64,000 bases of DNA, taken from Chthoniobacteraceae bacterium. GTDB lineage: Bacteria; Verrucomicrobiota; Verrucomicrobiia; Chthoniobacterales; Chthoniobacteraceae. A model generated the notes under the pieces. It was not told the DNA's origin, did not search any database, and saw only the letters and a list, made by a program, of their open reading frames with translations. The position numbers and the translations under genes are program-made. Shown in pieces: positions 9,758 through 18,519 of this stretch; the stretch's first letter is position 1, and every line of letters starts with the position of its first letter. Where the stretch lies: positions 1-64,000 of the forward strand of contig CANJNZ010000007.1 in the NCBI GenBank assembly GCA_947476045.1. Direction: 5' to 3'.

Positions 9758-10627
9758 CTAAAAGGTGAGCGTCGCACAGTTGAAGACGCCGCCGAATTTG
9801 GCCAGTGCGGTCGCCTTCACAGTCTTGATCGGCAGCGATAGATGTTTCTCAAGGATCGCGAGAGCCTGATTGTCGAGGGGATCATCGAACGTCGGGAGCA
9901 CTGCGCCTTGCGCCGTGAGGATGAAGTTAATGTAGCAACCCACTGCGGACGAGACGCCGTCGTAGTCATCATCAACAAAGCAGGGAAACGGCACGATCTC
10001 ACAGTCGAGCTTTGCGGATTGAAGAACAGCGTCCAGCTTTCGCCGATAGTCGGCGTCGCTGGAATGGCTCACAAGCAGCACTTCGCTTGAAACGAATCGC
10101 ACTATGCCGTCGGCATGACCGATCTCGTCCTCCTTTTCTGCCGGAATGAAGACAACGCGCTCGAAACCGAGGGAAATGATGGCCTTCTCGATCTCGGTTT
10201 TCGACATGCCGGAGTTATGGTCCACTAGCCTGTCCGTTACGATCCCTACGTTGCCGTTGTGAACGAGGTTCCCGCCGTCGAGCTTCAGCGGAAGCGAGTG
10301 CGGTTGGATTCCCGTTCGCTTATCGAGCCCCGCGCGCGCCTTTATGATCGCTTCCGGCGTGTAGTCGTCAGGCGCGTAGGGCGGATCGTATTGAAAGTAG
10401 CAACCTTCGACGAATCCCCAATCGCGGATCCAAATATCCAGCGGTGAATCGGAGCGGGTGAGAACCTCACCCTCGATGCCGAGCGCGCGAAACGCTTCGT
10501 GCAGTTCGGCGAACACCGGTCGAACATCAAAGCCCGGCTTCCGGTAGTCCGGCCAGATACCGGGATCGACGATGTAGAGATGCTCCTTCGCCCAATCCGG
10601 GAGCGGGTTCGATGGTGTAGTTCTCAT
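9758..10627 (-). CDS. Agmatine deiminase / peptidylarginine deiminase-family protein
   Basis: WIRDWGF, LDGGN, GHADGIVRF and FGGVFNCATL match WxRDxG, DGGN, GHxD and catalytic Cys motifs; ATG at 10627 overlaps the upstream TGA (ATGA). Confidence 0.85.
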   Translation of the reverse strand: MRTTPSNPLPDWAKEHLYIVDPGIWPDYRKPGFDVRPVFAELHEAFRALGIEGEVLTRSDSPLDIWIRDWGFVEGCYFQYDPPYAPDDYTPEAIIKARAGLDKRTGIQPHSLPLKLDGGNLVHNGNVGIVTDRLVDHNSGMSKTEIEKAIISLGFERVVFIPAEKEDEIGHADGIVRFVSSEVLLVSHSSDADYRRKLDAVLQSAKLDCEIVPFPCFVDDDYDGVSSAVGCYINFILTAQGAVLPTFDDPLDNQALAILEKHLSLPIKTVKATALAKFGGVFNCATLTF

Positions 10628-11445
10628 TTCCAAGGAATTTTTCCTTTTTCGCCGAGCCGCTCGACCAACTCACTCACCTTCGTCGGCTCGAGGTTGGCGG
10701 GGTCAAACTCGCGGAAACCGAAAGTCATTGGAAGGGCATGCACGTCGCCAAAATCTCCGACCGCAGCGTCAAGTCGTTCTTCAAACCACTGCAACCCGAG
10801 GAAACGCGAGTAGAAGCTGGCCGGAGCGAGAACTCGAAGGTGCGCGTGCTTTGCATTTCGCCATACGTCACCGTTATTTTCGATATCTTCCGAAATGATT
10901 CTGTTTTGCTTATCCACCAATCGCGCCATCGTCAGCATGAGCCCATATTGCACGATTTGAAATGCTGCCGAGATCGGCGTGTTGGACCCAACTTTCAGCT
11001 CAATGAGGACGACGCCACCATCGCCATCACTATGCGCAAAATCGAGTCCACCCGGATCACCGCTGGCACCTTCGCTTAACCCAGAGCCGGTTGGTGTCTC
11101 GTTAGACCAGTGCTTCCCTTGCCCCTCGCTCTCGATGAAGCGGGCGATTCTGCGCTGTAGCCCAACCTCAGCCTGACCTTCGCTTTCACCTTTTTCAGTC
11201 AGTAGCTTCCATCGCCAATTGGATTCGCCGCGCGATTGGCAGCCGCCTTCGACCCAGTTGACCACGATTTGTCGCCACAGCGACTCAACCAACGTCGTCA
11301 GATCTGGAAATGGTTGCTCACGTCGGTTGAGCTCGAGCGCGGTGGTTTTTGAGGCATAGCCTTTTGGTGCAGGGAGGGCATTATTGATCAGGGTGTCGAG
11401 CCCGTCGAGAAGACCGCGTTTTGGTTTGGTGGTAGGAGTGCTCAT
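10624..11445 (-). CDS. PD-(D/E)XK nuclease-like hypothetical protein
   Basis: GGLDFAHSDGDGGVVLIELKVGSNTPISAAFQIVQYG (D-X(n)-ExK plus Q); start MSTPTTKPKRGLL at 11445 overlaps the upstream stop (ATGA). Confidence 0.6.
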   Translation of the reverse strand: MSTPTTKPKRGLLDGLDTLINNALPAPKGYASKTTALELNRREQPFPDLTTLVESLWRQIVVNWVEGGCQSRGESNWRWKLLTEKGESEGQAEVGLQRRIARFIESEGQGKHWSNETPTGSGLSEGASGDPGGLDFAHSDGDGGVVLIELKVGSNTPISAAFQIVQYGLMLTMARLVDKQNRIISEDIENNGDVWRNAKHAHLRVLAPASFYSRFLGLQWFEERLDAAVGDFGDVHALPMTFGFREFDPANLEPTKVSELVERLGEKGKIPWK

Positions 11446-12731
11446 ATTTGGATTACCTCGCCATCGTGGGCGATGCGGACATTCGGCACAAGCTCCCGCA
11501 TCCGTTCGGGGCGTTCGGTGTGCATCGGGATGATGCACCGCGGCGCGAGGTGGCCGATGAGTTTTACCAAATCGTCCACCGTCGCGTGGCCGCTCGTATG
11601 ACATTCGATCAGTTCGCCGCCGCACGCTGCGAGAGCGCGTTCGAACCCGACTTGATCTTTTCGTTTTCGGTAGCCGTTCCATTGAGAATAAAGCGCGCGA
11701 GTTTTTTCCGGCAGGCCTCCGGTGAAGTCATGATCCAACATACTCGCACGGGCGAGCATGAGGAAGCGCCGCGGCTCGGCGGTGATTTCACCAAGCTCGA
11801 TGCGGCTGGCTGCGAAGCGGCGTTCGATATCGCCGATATTCCGCGGTCGGTATGTCGGGAAGAAAACGCGCATCCCCGCCTCTGCGGTGGGCAATGGGAT
11901 TTCCACTTCCGAATGAAGTAGGTGCATGATGAAAGCTGTGTAGAGATCGACGACGAAGATGCGCTTCGTGCGACGGGCGGCTTTGTAGAAAGTGACGAGG
12001 CGGTCGAGATTTTGCGGGGAGAACATCGCGAGTGTCAGTGCGGGTGCGTCGCGCAGGAGGTCGGTAATTGTTGTTTCGAGCTGCCGTTCTTTCACGCACG
12101 GCGAACGCGCATCGCGAGAGAGGTGCGTGCCTTCGAGCAGCAGCGCGTCGAGCGGGCGACCGGCGAGCGCCTTGACCAGAGCGCGGGTCATGCCCTCCTT
12201 GCGACCACGCATACGCAAATCGCCGGAGTAGAGCACGCGGGTATTGCCGTGCTCAATGAGCCATGCCACCGAGCCGTAGATCGAGTGATCCACGGAGTAT
12301 GCCGTCACCGCGAAATCACCTATTTCTTTGCGCTCCCCCGGTTCAACGATCTTCGAGCGTTCTTTCGAGAGATACACCCCAGCAGCGAATTTTTTCCCAG
12401 CGAGCAGCATCTTGCTCGTCCCGCGCGTGAGCCAGACCGGGATTTCTTTTCGCACAAGCGGCAACAGCCCGCTATGGTCTGGATGCGCATGGGAGAGCAG
12501 TAACGCGGCCACTGGTGGCCCGTCTGAAAAAAGCCCCGGCACCACGAGTGGAGCCGCAGACACGCTGGGGTCGAGCGGCGTTCCCGCGTCGAGAATCAAC
12601 CGCGTCGAGTCGCTGGCGATTTCGACGCAACTGCCGCCGATTTGATGGCTGCCGCGATGGATGATGATGCGTAGAGCTGAGGTTGTCTTTGTGGTGCTAC
12701 TCATAAGCAGGATGGGGAGAGAAGGAATCAA
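11442..12731 (-). CDS. MBL-fold/beta-CASP RNase J-like metallo-hydrolase
   Basis: LLLSHAHPDHSGLLP (HxHxDH), VLYSGDLRM, LLLEGTHLSRD, CHTSGHATVDDL, IIPMHTERPERM; start overlaps the previous stop (ATGA). Confidence 0.82.
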   Translation of the reverse strand: MIPSLPILLMSSTTKTTSALRIIIHRGSHQIGGSCVEIASDSTRLILDAGTPLDPSVSAAPLVVPGLFSDGPPVAALLLSHAHPDHSGLLPLVRKEIPVWLTRGTSKMLLAGKKFAAGVYLSKERSKIVEPGERKEIGDFAVTAYSVDHSIYGSVAWLIEHGNTRVLYSGDLRMRGRKEGMTRALVKALAGRPLDALLLEGTHLSRDARSPCVKERQLETTITDLLRDAPALTLAMFSPQNLDRLVTFYKAARRTKRIFVVDLYTAFIMHLLHSEVEIPLPTAEAGMRVFFPTYRPRNIGDIERRFAASRIELGEITAEPRRFLMLARASMLDHDFTGGLPEKTRALYSQWNGYRKRKDQVGFERALAACGGELIECHTSGHATVDDLVKLIGHLAPRCIIPMHTERPERMRELVPNVRIAHDGEVIQI

Positions 12732-13801
12732 TCATGGCGGATGAGAGCTTGAGTGGTTCGAAGCCAGGATTCGACCACTTCTTTCGTAGCAGGCGAGACT
12801 GACTGATTGCGGACGCCGGCAAGTTCTTCGATGCGCCAGTTGGTGATGTGATAAGCGATCAGCAGCGTTGCTCGGTCGGGGTTCAGCACGCGATAAAGGT
12901 AGCATTTACCCTCTGCTACTCGCTTCGCGTAACTGAGCACGCAGTGACCCATGCTGCGGGCCTCCTCAACGAGCGTGCTCCCTGAATTGATCGGACGAAT
13001 GGCGTCTATGCCGGGGAGTGGAGCCGACGGGAATAGGATGTCGTCAAAGTCCGCGTAGTCGTTCGCGGGGTCGAAGCTCTCCAAGTCAACCAGATCGCAC
13101 CATAGACGGTAGTGGCTGCGCCGAACCTGCTGCACAGAACGCAGCCGATGACCATCGGTATGGCGACGATGGGAAAATGCTTCATGTCGCGATGGGGTGG
13201 CCCAATTAAACAACCGGCACTCATTTCGAGGTGGCTGTAGAAGGTTTGCAGTTTGCCTGAGGAGCTTTCTCCATTCGCCAGCGCTTTCTTGGGTGAAGTG
13301 CATCACCAAGTCCGTAAAGAGCCCGACGCTAATATTGGGACAATCACTGAGATCGGCTGCGACGCTGAGTTCCGCCGCGCCGATGGTCGGAAGATGGGAT
13401 AGAATCGCCAAGAGAGAGTGATTGGGAAGAGCGGCCCGAACCCTTGCCAGCAAATCCACATAGCACGCCTGCGGTTGCACCTTTCTGAGGATTCGGACAA
13501 CGCGCTCGCTCGAAGGAAATCCCAAGGTTCCGCAGATTTTCCTTCGGCGCTGCCGCAACAATTCGCCGATGAATTTGCTATCAACTGTTACGAGTCCGAA
13601 GGTGTCCCAGCCATGCGCATTTGCCAGAGCCACGGCAAGCGGCGGATTGGTAAACACGAGATCAAAAGCTTCTGGAAAACAGCCAATGAACGTCCCCAGC
13701 GCGACACGCTCGTCAGGCGGGAAAAGGCTGATTTGCTGGATGGTTGAATCGTAATTTTGAAAAGTGCGCACAACGGTTTGAAGGGGGCAGACCGCAATCA
13801 T
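12728..13801 (-). CDS. PcfJ-like domain protein
   Basis: IRPINSGSTLVEEARSMGHCVLSYAKRVAEGKCYLYRVLNPDRATLLIAYHITNWRIEELAGVRNQSVSPATKEVVESWL resembles the PcfJ-like C-terminus. Confidence 0.65.
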   Translation of the reverse strand: MIAVCPLQTVVRTFQNYDSTIQQISLFPPDERVALGTFIGCFPEAFDLVFTNPPLAVALANAHGWDTFGLVTVDSKFIGELLRQRRRKICGTLGFPSSERVVRILRKVQPQACYVDLLARVRAALPNHSLLAILSHLPTIGAAELSVAADLSDCPNISVGLFTDLVMHFTQESAGEWRKLLRQTANLLQPPRNECRLFNWATPSRHEAFSHRRHTDGHRLRSVQQVRRSHYRLWCDLVDLESFDPANDYADFDDILFPSAPLPGIDAIRPINSGSTLVEEARSMGHCVLSYAKRVAEGKCYLYRVLNPDRATLLIAYHITNWRIEELAGVRNQSVSPATKEVVESWLRTTQALIRHD

Positions 13802-13812
13802 GCCCCTACTAT

Positions 13813-13818
13813 ATTATA
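13813..13818 (-). promoter_or_regulatory. Candidate -10 element (TATAAT) of the 9.76-13.8 kb cassette
   Basis: Reverse complement TATAAT lies 11 nt before the ATG at 13801; no clear -35 at standard spacing. Confidence 0.35.
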
Positions 13819-13883
13819 CGCAAGATTTGGAAATAGCTCCTACGTGCTATCCGTAAGTCGTTTACGAACACGCTGGCGACCTG

Positions 13884-14444
13884 TCATGCTGGATTCCCAC
13901 AAAGTCGCACGGGAGTGACTTCGATGGAGCGGGTGCCGTCGCCGATCCAGATGGCTCCGTCCTGCATGGTGACTTGCAATTCCATGTTGCGCTGCGCCAG
14001 CGCGGAGAGCGCGCGGCTTTGCTCGGCGGGAATCTGCCAGACGGTGAGATTCTGGATGCGGGTGAGTTTTGACTCGATGGCCTTCCACCAAACATTCGTG
14101 CTGGAGGCGAAGCTGTAAACGCTGACCCGGCCCACGCGTGAAGAAACACGGAGCAGGCGTTTTTCGTCAGGCTGGCCGACTTCGATCCAGTGTTCGATTT
14201 GGCCGGTGAGATCCTTTTGGCAGAGCGCCGGTTCGTCCACGTCCCACATATCCCTGGCGAAATCCAGAGCGCCGTGGTCGTTGTTCGGCGGCACGTTCAG
14301 TGCGAAGGCGAGCAGACGAATGATCATGCGTTCGTCTGTCTCGGAAGGGTGGCGCGCGATGGTGAGCGCGTGGTCGCCGTAGATGCCGCGATCAATGTCC
14401 GAGATCTGGATGACTGCTTTGTAGATGATTGCTTTGAGAGCCAT
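13884..14444 (-). CDS. yaeQ: YaeQ family protein
   Basis: MALKAIIYKAVIQISDIDRGIYGDHALTIARHPSETDERMIIRLLAFAL...DDEP-like...WIEVGQPDEKRL...QVTMQDGAIWIGD. Confidence 0.93.
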   Translation of the reverse strand: MALKAIIYKAVIQISDIDRGIYGDHALTIARHPSETDERMIIRLLAFALNVPPNNDHGALDFARDMWDVDEPALCQKDLTGQIEHWIEVGQPDEKRLLRVSSRVGRVSVYSFASSTNVWWKAIESKLTRIQNLTVWQIPAEQSRALSALAQRNMELQVTMQDGAIWIGDGTRSIEVTPVRLCGNPA

Positions 14445-14512
14445 GGATTTTGAGTGCGGGTGGGAGCCTTTGTCATTGCCGGAGCAAAGAAAACCAACTC
14501 CTTTGAGCGTCT

Positions 14513-14791
14513 ATGCCAAAATACATCATCGAGCGCGAAATCCCGGGAGCAGGAAAACTCACCGCCGAGCAGTTGCAGGGAATTTCACAGAAATCATGCA
14601 GCGTCCTCAGCAAACTCGGGCCGCAAATCCAGTGGGTCGAGAGCTACGTGACGGACGACAAGGTTTACTGCGTTTACATTGCGCCAAACGAAGAACTGGT
14701 GCGCGAGCACGCCAGGCAGGGCGGCTTTCCAGCCAATCGCGTATCCGAGGTGAGGACGATCATTGATCCGACGACCTCGGAGGTTGGCTAG
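14513..14791 (+). CDS. DUF4242 domain protein
   Basis: MPKYIIEREIPGAGKLTAEQLQGISQKSCSVLSKLGPQIQWVESYVTDDKVYCVYIAPNEELVREHARQGGFPANRVSEVRTIIDPTT. Confidence 0.85.
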   Translation: MPKYIIEREIPGAGKLTAEQLQGISQKSCSVLSKLGPQIQWVESYVTDDKVYCVYIAPNEELVREHARQGGFPANRVSEVRTIIDPTTSEVG

Positions 14792-14835
14792 ATTCATCGC
14801 AGTTGCGTAGGCGGCTATTTTTTGAGCAAACGCAA

Positions 14836-17100
14836 TTACGGGGTCGTGACTTTCACCCGCATGAATCTGCTCAGGGCGCTGTCCGCAGAAACTGGATCGC
14901 GTGCTTTGAGTAGTGAGGAGGTATCCGTCACGACGGTCGCGGGCAGCCATATTTTTAGGTCGCCTGAGACTTCGATGCTGAGTGTCGCATCGGAGGGCGG
15001 CAGGAAGCGGGCGATGTTGAGAGTGAGATAGTGCTGGCCGTTAAAGCTTTCGAGCACGGGAGTGGTTGAGTCACTTGCGGAAGGAAACTGAGGAGAGAGG
15101 CCCAGCGCATACTCAATGAGATCGGGGATGCCGTCGCCATCGGAATCCAACGATGCAGTGACGGTGCCCACTTTGACGGAAATAATTCCGGCACTGCTGG
15201 AGTCAACATAGCCGCCTGCATCACTAGCGATGTAGGCGAAATTGTCGGGTCCGTTGTAGCCGGGCTCCGCAAAGTAAGTCGCTACGAGCCCATTTAGCGC
15301 GACGGAACCGTGATTTGGCTGCCTGCTGATGCGCACGGTGGAGCCGGTGCCGCTGGCGCTGAGAATGAGCGATGCGCTTTGGTTTGCTGGGACCACGAGT
15401 GTTGCGTTGGCGACTGCGGGCGGAGTGCGGGTGCTTGGGTTGCTGCTGTTCACGCCGTTGTGGCACACGTAGCAGCTCACTTCCGTTCCGCGCGCGAATT
15501 TCTTGGTTCCGTATTTGGTGCTGAAACTACGGTCAGTCGCAGCACGGGAAAGCACTGTGCCGCGATAGTCGGTGCCGTGACATGCCTGACACGTGGCAAG
15601 GCCGACAGCTCGCGCGGAATCGGCGTGGTTGTTTACCCAGTTTGAACTGATCGAGTGCATCCCATGCGGGCCGCCCGTGGTCGTTTTCGGCATCGTGGCA
15701 TGGCATGCTGTGCATTCCATGAGAACTCCTACGTGGCCCTGGATTTGCACGCTCTGGACGTTGTCGTTGCGATGGGCGGAGGGGAATTCGGCATGGGTGG
15801 AGCCGTGGCATGCTTCACATTGCAGGCCACCGTGTCCTTTGGAAAAGCGGTAGAGTGATTTTCCGGGCGCAGGCGTATCGGGGTTCGTCGCGAAAAGGGT
15901 GCTGGCGGGGACGCGGAAGCTGCCCGTGGTATCGAAGGAACTTGTGTAGCGAATCTGGCCGTTGTTCTGCGTTGCGCTGCCCGTATGACAGGTCTGGCAG
16001 CCGGGTTCGTCCAACCATCCTGTGCGATTCAGTGCTCCCACTTGACTCATCGTGCCGTGGCAGCTCTGGCATTGCATGGACATGGATCCGTCCTGCGCCA
16101 CTGCCGCTCCCATCGCACCGCGCAGGCAGCGCGTGGTGGAGCCGGGATGGCATTGGTAGCACGCGCTTCGGTTCGCGATATTATCCATCTTCAAGCCGTT
16201 GCTCGGGTTGGTGACGTTGGCGTGTTTCGCGTGCATCGAACGGGTAAGCGGATCAACGCCCGGCGCACCGGCGGTCCCGAGTGCTTCGGAAGCGTGACAC
16301 TTGGCGCAAAGGATCGGCGTGTTCGTGAGAGTGACTGTCTTAAACAGCCCGTCTGCGCGAAATCCATTCGCTGCGAGCGCTGCTTGATACGCACTCTCTG
16401 TGAGATGTTTCTCGTCGTGAAGTCGCAGGATGTTCAGGCGGTAATCGCGCTTGGCAATCGGGTCGTTCACCCAGCCGCCAGCCGGCTTTGCCTCCGCGCC
16501 AGCGCCGGAGCCGTGGCACGCGCGGCAGTCCATTTCGCCGGATACGGGCAACACCACATCCGTTTTCGCAAGCACGGTGCCGATAGTGTTTTTGGCAACG
16601 AGGCGCATCATCGGGTAGGCGTTTGCGCGACCAACGTCATCAATCGGCGTGATGGGGATACCCACGCCCTCGAACCAATTGAAACCGGTGTTCCATGTCA
16701 GTGGCTGCGGCGTGTTCGCGATTCCGGGCATCGCGGTTCCTGCCAGTCCTGCATTCATCGGCAGCGTTGCGCCATACGCTGCTGGCAGGTAGTCCCAAAA
16801 GTTCGTTTTGCCTGCGGAGGTGCGGTTGATTGAGCCGTCAAGATCAGCGACCGCCTCGTAGGACAGCGACAGGCCAGTTGGCGAAAGCTCCAATTTCCCC
16901 TGAGCATTGATGAGCTGCGCATTCACGGTGTTGAACGGCGGCAGGATCGTAAAAACGGAATAGTCATCGTCCATGCAGTGCATGCCGAGATTGTTCCAGC
17001 CGATGAGCGTCCATTGGCCATTGCCAGCGGGCGCGTTTGAGTGAATGGCGACGAACAGTGCCGCCAGAAGTGCAAACCGAATAGTTTTGAAGGGGCTCAT
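14836..17100 (-). CDS. Multiheme cytochrome c with C-terminal Ig-like region
   Basis: Signal peptide; nine CxxCH motifs counted (CRACH, CAKCH, CYQCH, CQSCH, CQTCH, CEACH, CTACH, CQACH, CYVCH). Confidence 0.9.
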   Translation of the reverse strand: MSPFKTIRFALLAALFVAIHSNAPAGNGQWTLIGWNNLGMHCMDDDYSVFTILPPFNTVNAQLINAQGKLELSPTGLSLSYEAVADLDGSINRTSAGKTNFWDYLPAAYGATLPMNAGLAGTAMPGIANTPQPLTWNTGFNWFEGVGIPITPIDDVGRANAYPMMRLVAKNTIGTVLAKTDVVLPVSGEMDCRACHGSGAGAEAKPAGGWVNDPIAKRDYRLNILRLHDEKHLTESAYQAALAANGFRADGLFKTVTLTNTPILCAKCHASEALGTAGAPGVDPLTRSMHAKHANVTNPSNGLKMDNIANRSACYQCHPGSTTRCLRGAMGAAVAQDGSMSMQCQSCHGTMSQVGALNRTGWLDEPGCQTCHTGSATQNNGQIRYTSSFDTTGSFRVPASTLFATNPDTPAPGKSLYRFSKGHGGLQCEACHGSTHAEFPSAHRNDNVQSVQIQGHVGVLMECTACHATMPKTTTGGPHGMHSISSNWVNNHADSARAVGLATCQACHGTDYRGTVLSRAATDRSFSTKYGTKKFARGTEVSCYVCHNGVNSSNPSTRTPPAVANATLVVPANQSASLILSASGTGSTVRISRQPNHGSVALNGLVATYFAEPGYNGPDNFAYIASDAGGYVDSSSAGIISVKVGTVTASLDSDGDGIPDLIEYALGLSPQFPSASDSTTPVLESFNGQHYLTLNIARFLPPSDATLSIEVSGDLKIWLPATVVTDTSSLLKARDPVSADSALSRFMRVKVTTP

Positions 17101-17252
17101 AGCGCTACCTTGCTGCGACTAAATGAACCCCGAATAAAACGGCGATGAAACTTCCTTAAGAGTTCGTGTGTTCCTCTTAGCCTCCTGGCGGTTCAGACAG
17201 AGCAGAGCTTCTCGCAGCATTGACTTCATCCAGCGCGCGGTGAAGATCCGCC

Positions 17253-18320
17253 ATGCTCATCAAACGCTGGCAGCGATTTTTCGCACGCACCCTCCCCATT
17301 ATCGTCGCGTCCGGTCTGTTTTGTTTCGTTGCACCAGCGGCGGAAAAGTTGGACGAGAATCCTGCATCCGATGGCGATGGAAGTTTCACCGTTGGCCCCG
17401 AATACAAAACAGACCCCGACCTCACGGATCGCGGGAACCCCAAGGGGAAGTCGTTTGTGTTTTCGATGCCGCTGGCCGCGAGCAAGATTTTCCCGGGCAC
17501 CGATAAGACGCTCGAACCCGACAAAAAGCCCGTGCGGGTTGAGCGCAAAATCACGGTCTATGTGCCCGCCGCCTTCAAGGACGGCAGCAAGGCTCCCGTG
17601 CTCATCATTCACGACGGGCCGGGTCAGATTGGTTTTGTGCGCAACGCTCTCGATAATCTGACGATTTCCAAGGACCCGAACCGCACGCTGCCTGCGTTCA
17701 TCGCGGTGGCCGTCGAGAATGGCGGCAACGATGGGAAGAACAGCGAGCGCGGTCTGGAATACGATACGATGTCCGACCGGCTGGCGCGGTTCATTCACGA
17801 CGAAGTCCTGCCTGCGGTGCTGAACAATGTGGAAATCAAAGCCGCCTATCCGCGCATCGCCTTCACGGAAAATCCGTGGGGTCGCGCGGTGATTGGTTGC
17901 AGCTCGGGCGGCGCGGCGGCGCTGACGATGGGATGGTTCCGCCCCGATTGGTTCCGGCGCATCATCGCGTATTCGGGCACTTTCGTGGATCAGCAGGATG
18001 ATGACGCACCGGAGGAGGTAAAGTTTCCGCTCGGCGCGTGGGAATATCACTCCGGGATGAAGCTCATCGAAACCAGCGAGGTGAAGCCGTTGCGCATCTT
18101 CACACACGTCTCCGAGCAGGACCTTCGCGCAAATGACGCAGAGGAAACCAACCACAATTGGGTGATGGCCGGTCAGCGCACTGAGGCCGCGCTTCAAGCC
18201 AAAGGTTACCGCCACCGCTTCATTTTCAGCAAAGGCACCGGCCATTGTGACAAGCGTGTCTTTGAGCAAACACTGGCCGACACGCTCGTGTGGGTGTGGC
18301 GCGGCTACCGCGCGGAGTGA
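17253..18320 (+). CDS. Esterase (enterochelin esterase/IroE-like alpha/beta hydrolase)
   Basis: KITVYVPAAFKDGSKAPVLIIHDGPG...WGRAVIGCSSGGAAALTMGWFRPDWFRRIIAYSG...GTGHCDKRVFEQTL. Confidence 0.82.
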   Translation: MLIKRWQRFFARTLPIIVASGLFCFVAPAAEKLDENPASDGDGSFTVGPEYKTDPDLTDRGNPKGKSFVFSMPLAASKIFPGTDKTLEPDKKPVRVERKITVYVPAAFKDGSKAPVLIIHDGPGQIGFVRNALDNLTISKDPNRTLPAFIAVAVENGGNDGKNSERGLEYDTMSDRLARFIHDEVLPAVLNNVEIKAAYPRIAFTENPWGRAVIGCSSGGAAALTMGWFRPDWFRRIIAYSGTFVDQQDDDAPEEVKFPLGAWEYHSGMKLIETSEVKPLRIFTHVSEQDLRANDAEETNHNWVMAGQRTEAALQAKGYRHRFIFSKGTGHCDKRVFEQTLADTLVWVWRGYRAE

Positions 18321-18356
18321 TTGCCACGTTCATCGCTATTGTGATCGATGCAGATG

Positions 18357-18491
18357 AAACTACAGAGCACGCAGAGCACACGGAGGAGAAGCGGATGATT
18401 TGCACACACGCGGACGGCAAACCAAAAGGCGCGGGCTAACCCTGCAACGGATTCTCTGTTTCTCCGTGCTCTCTGTGCCCTCTGTAGTTTT
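18357..18491. repeat. Imperfect inverted repeat of a purine-rich CAGAG/CACGGAG-type element
   Basis: Left arm AAACTACAGAGCACGCAGAGCACACGGAGG; right arm TCTCCGTGCTCTCTGTGCCCTCTGTAGTTTT is its imperfect reverse complement. Confidence 0.8.
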
Positions 18492-18519
18492 AAACAATTG
18501 CATCATTTCGGCCAAAGCC

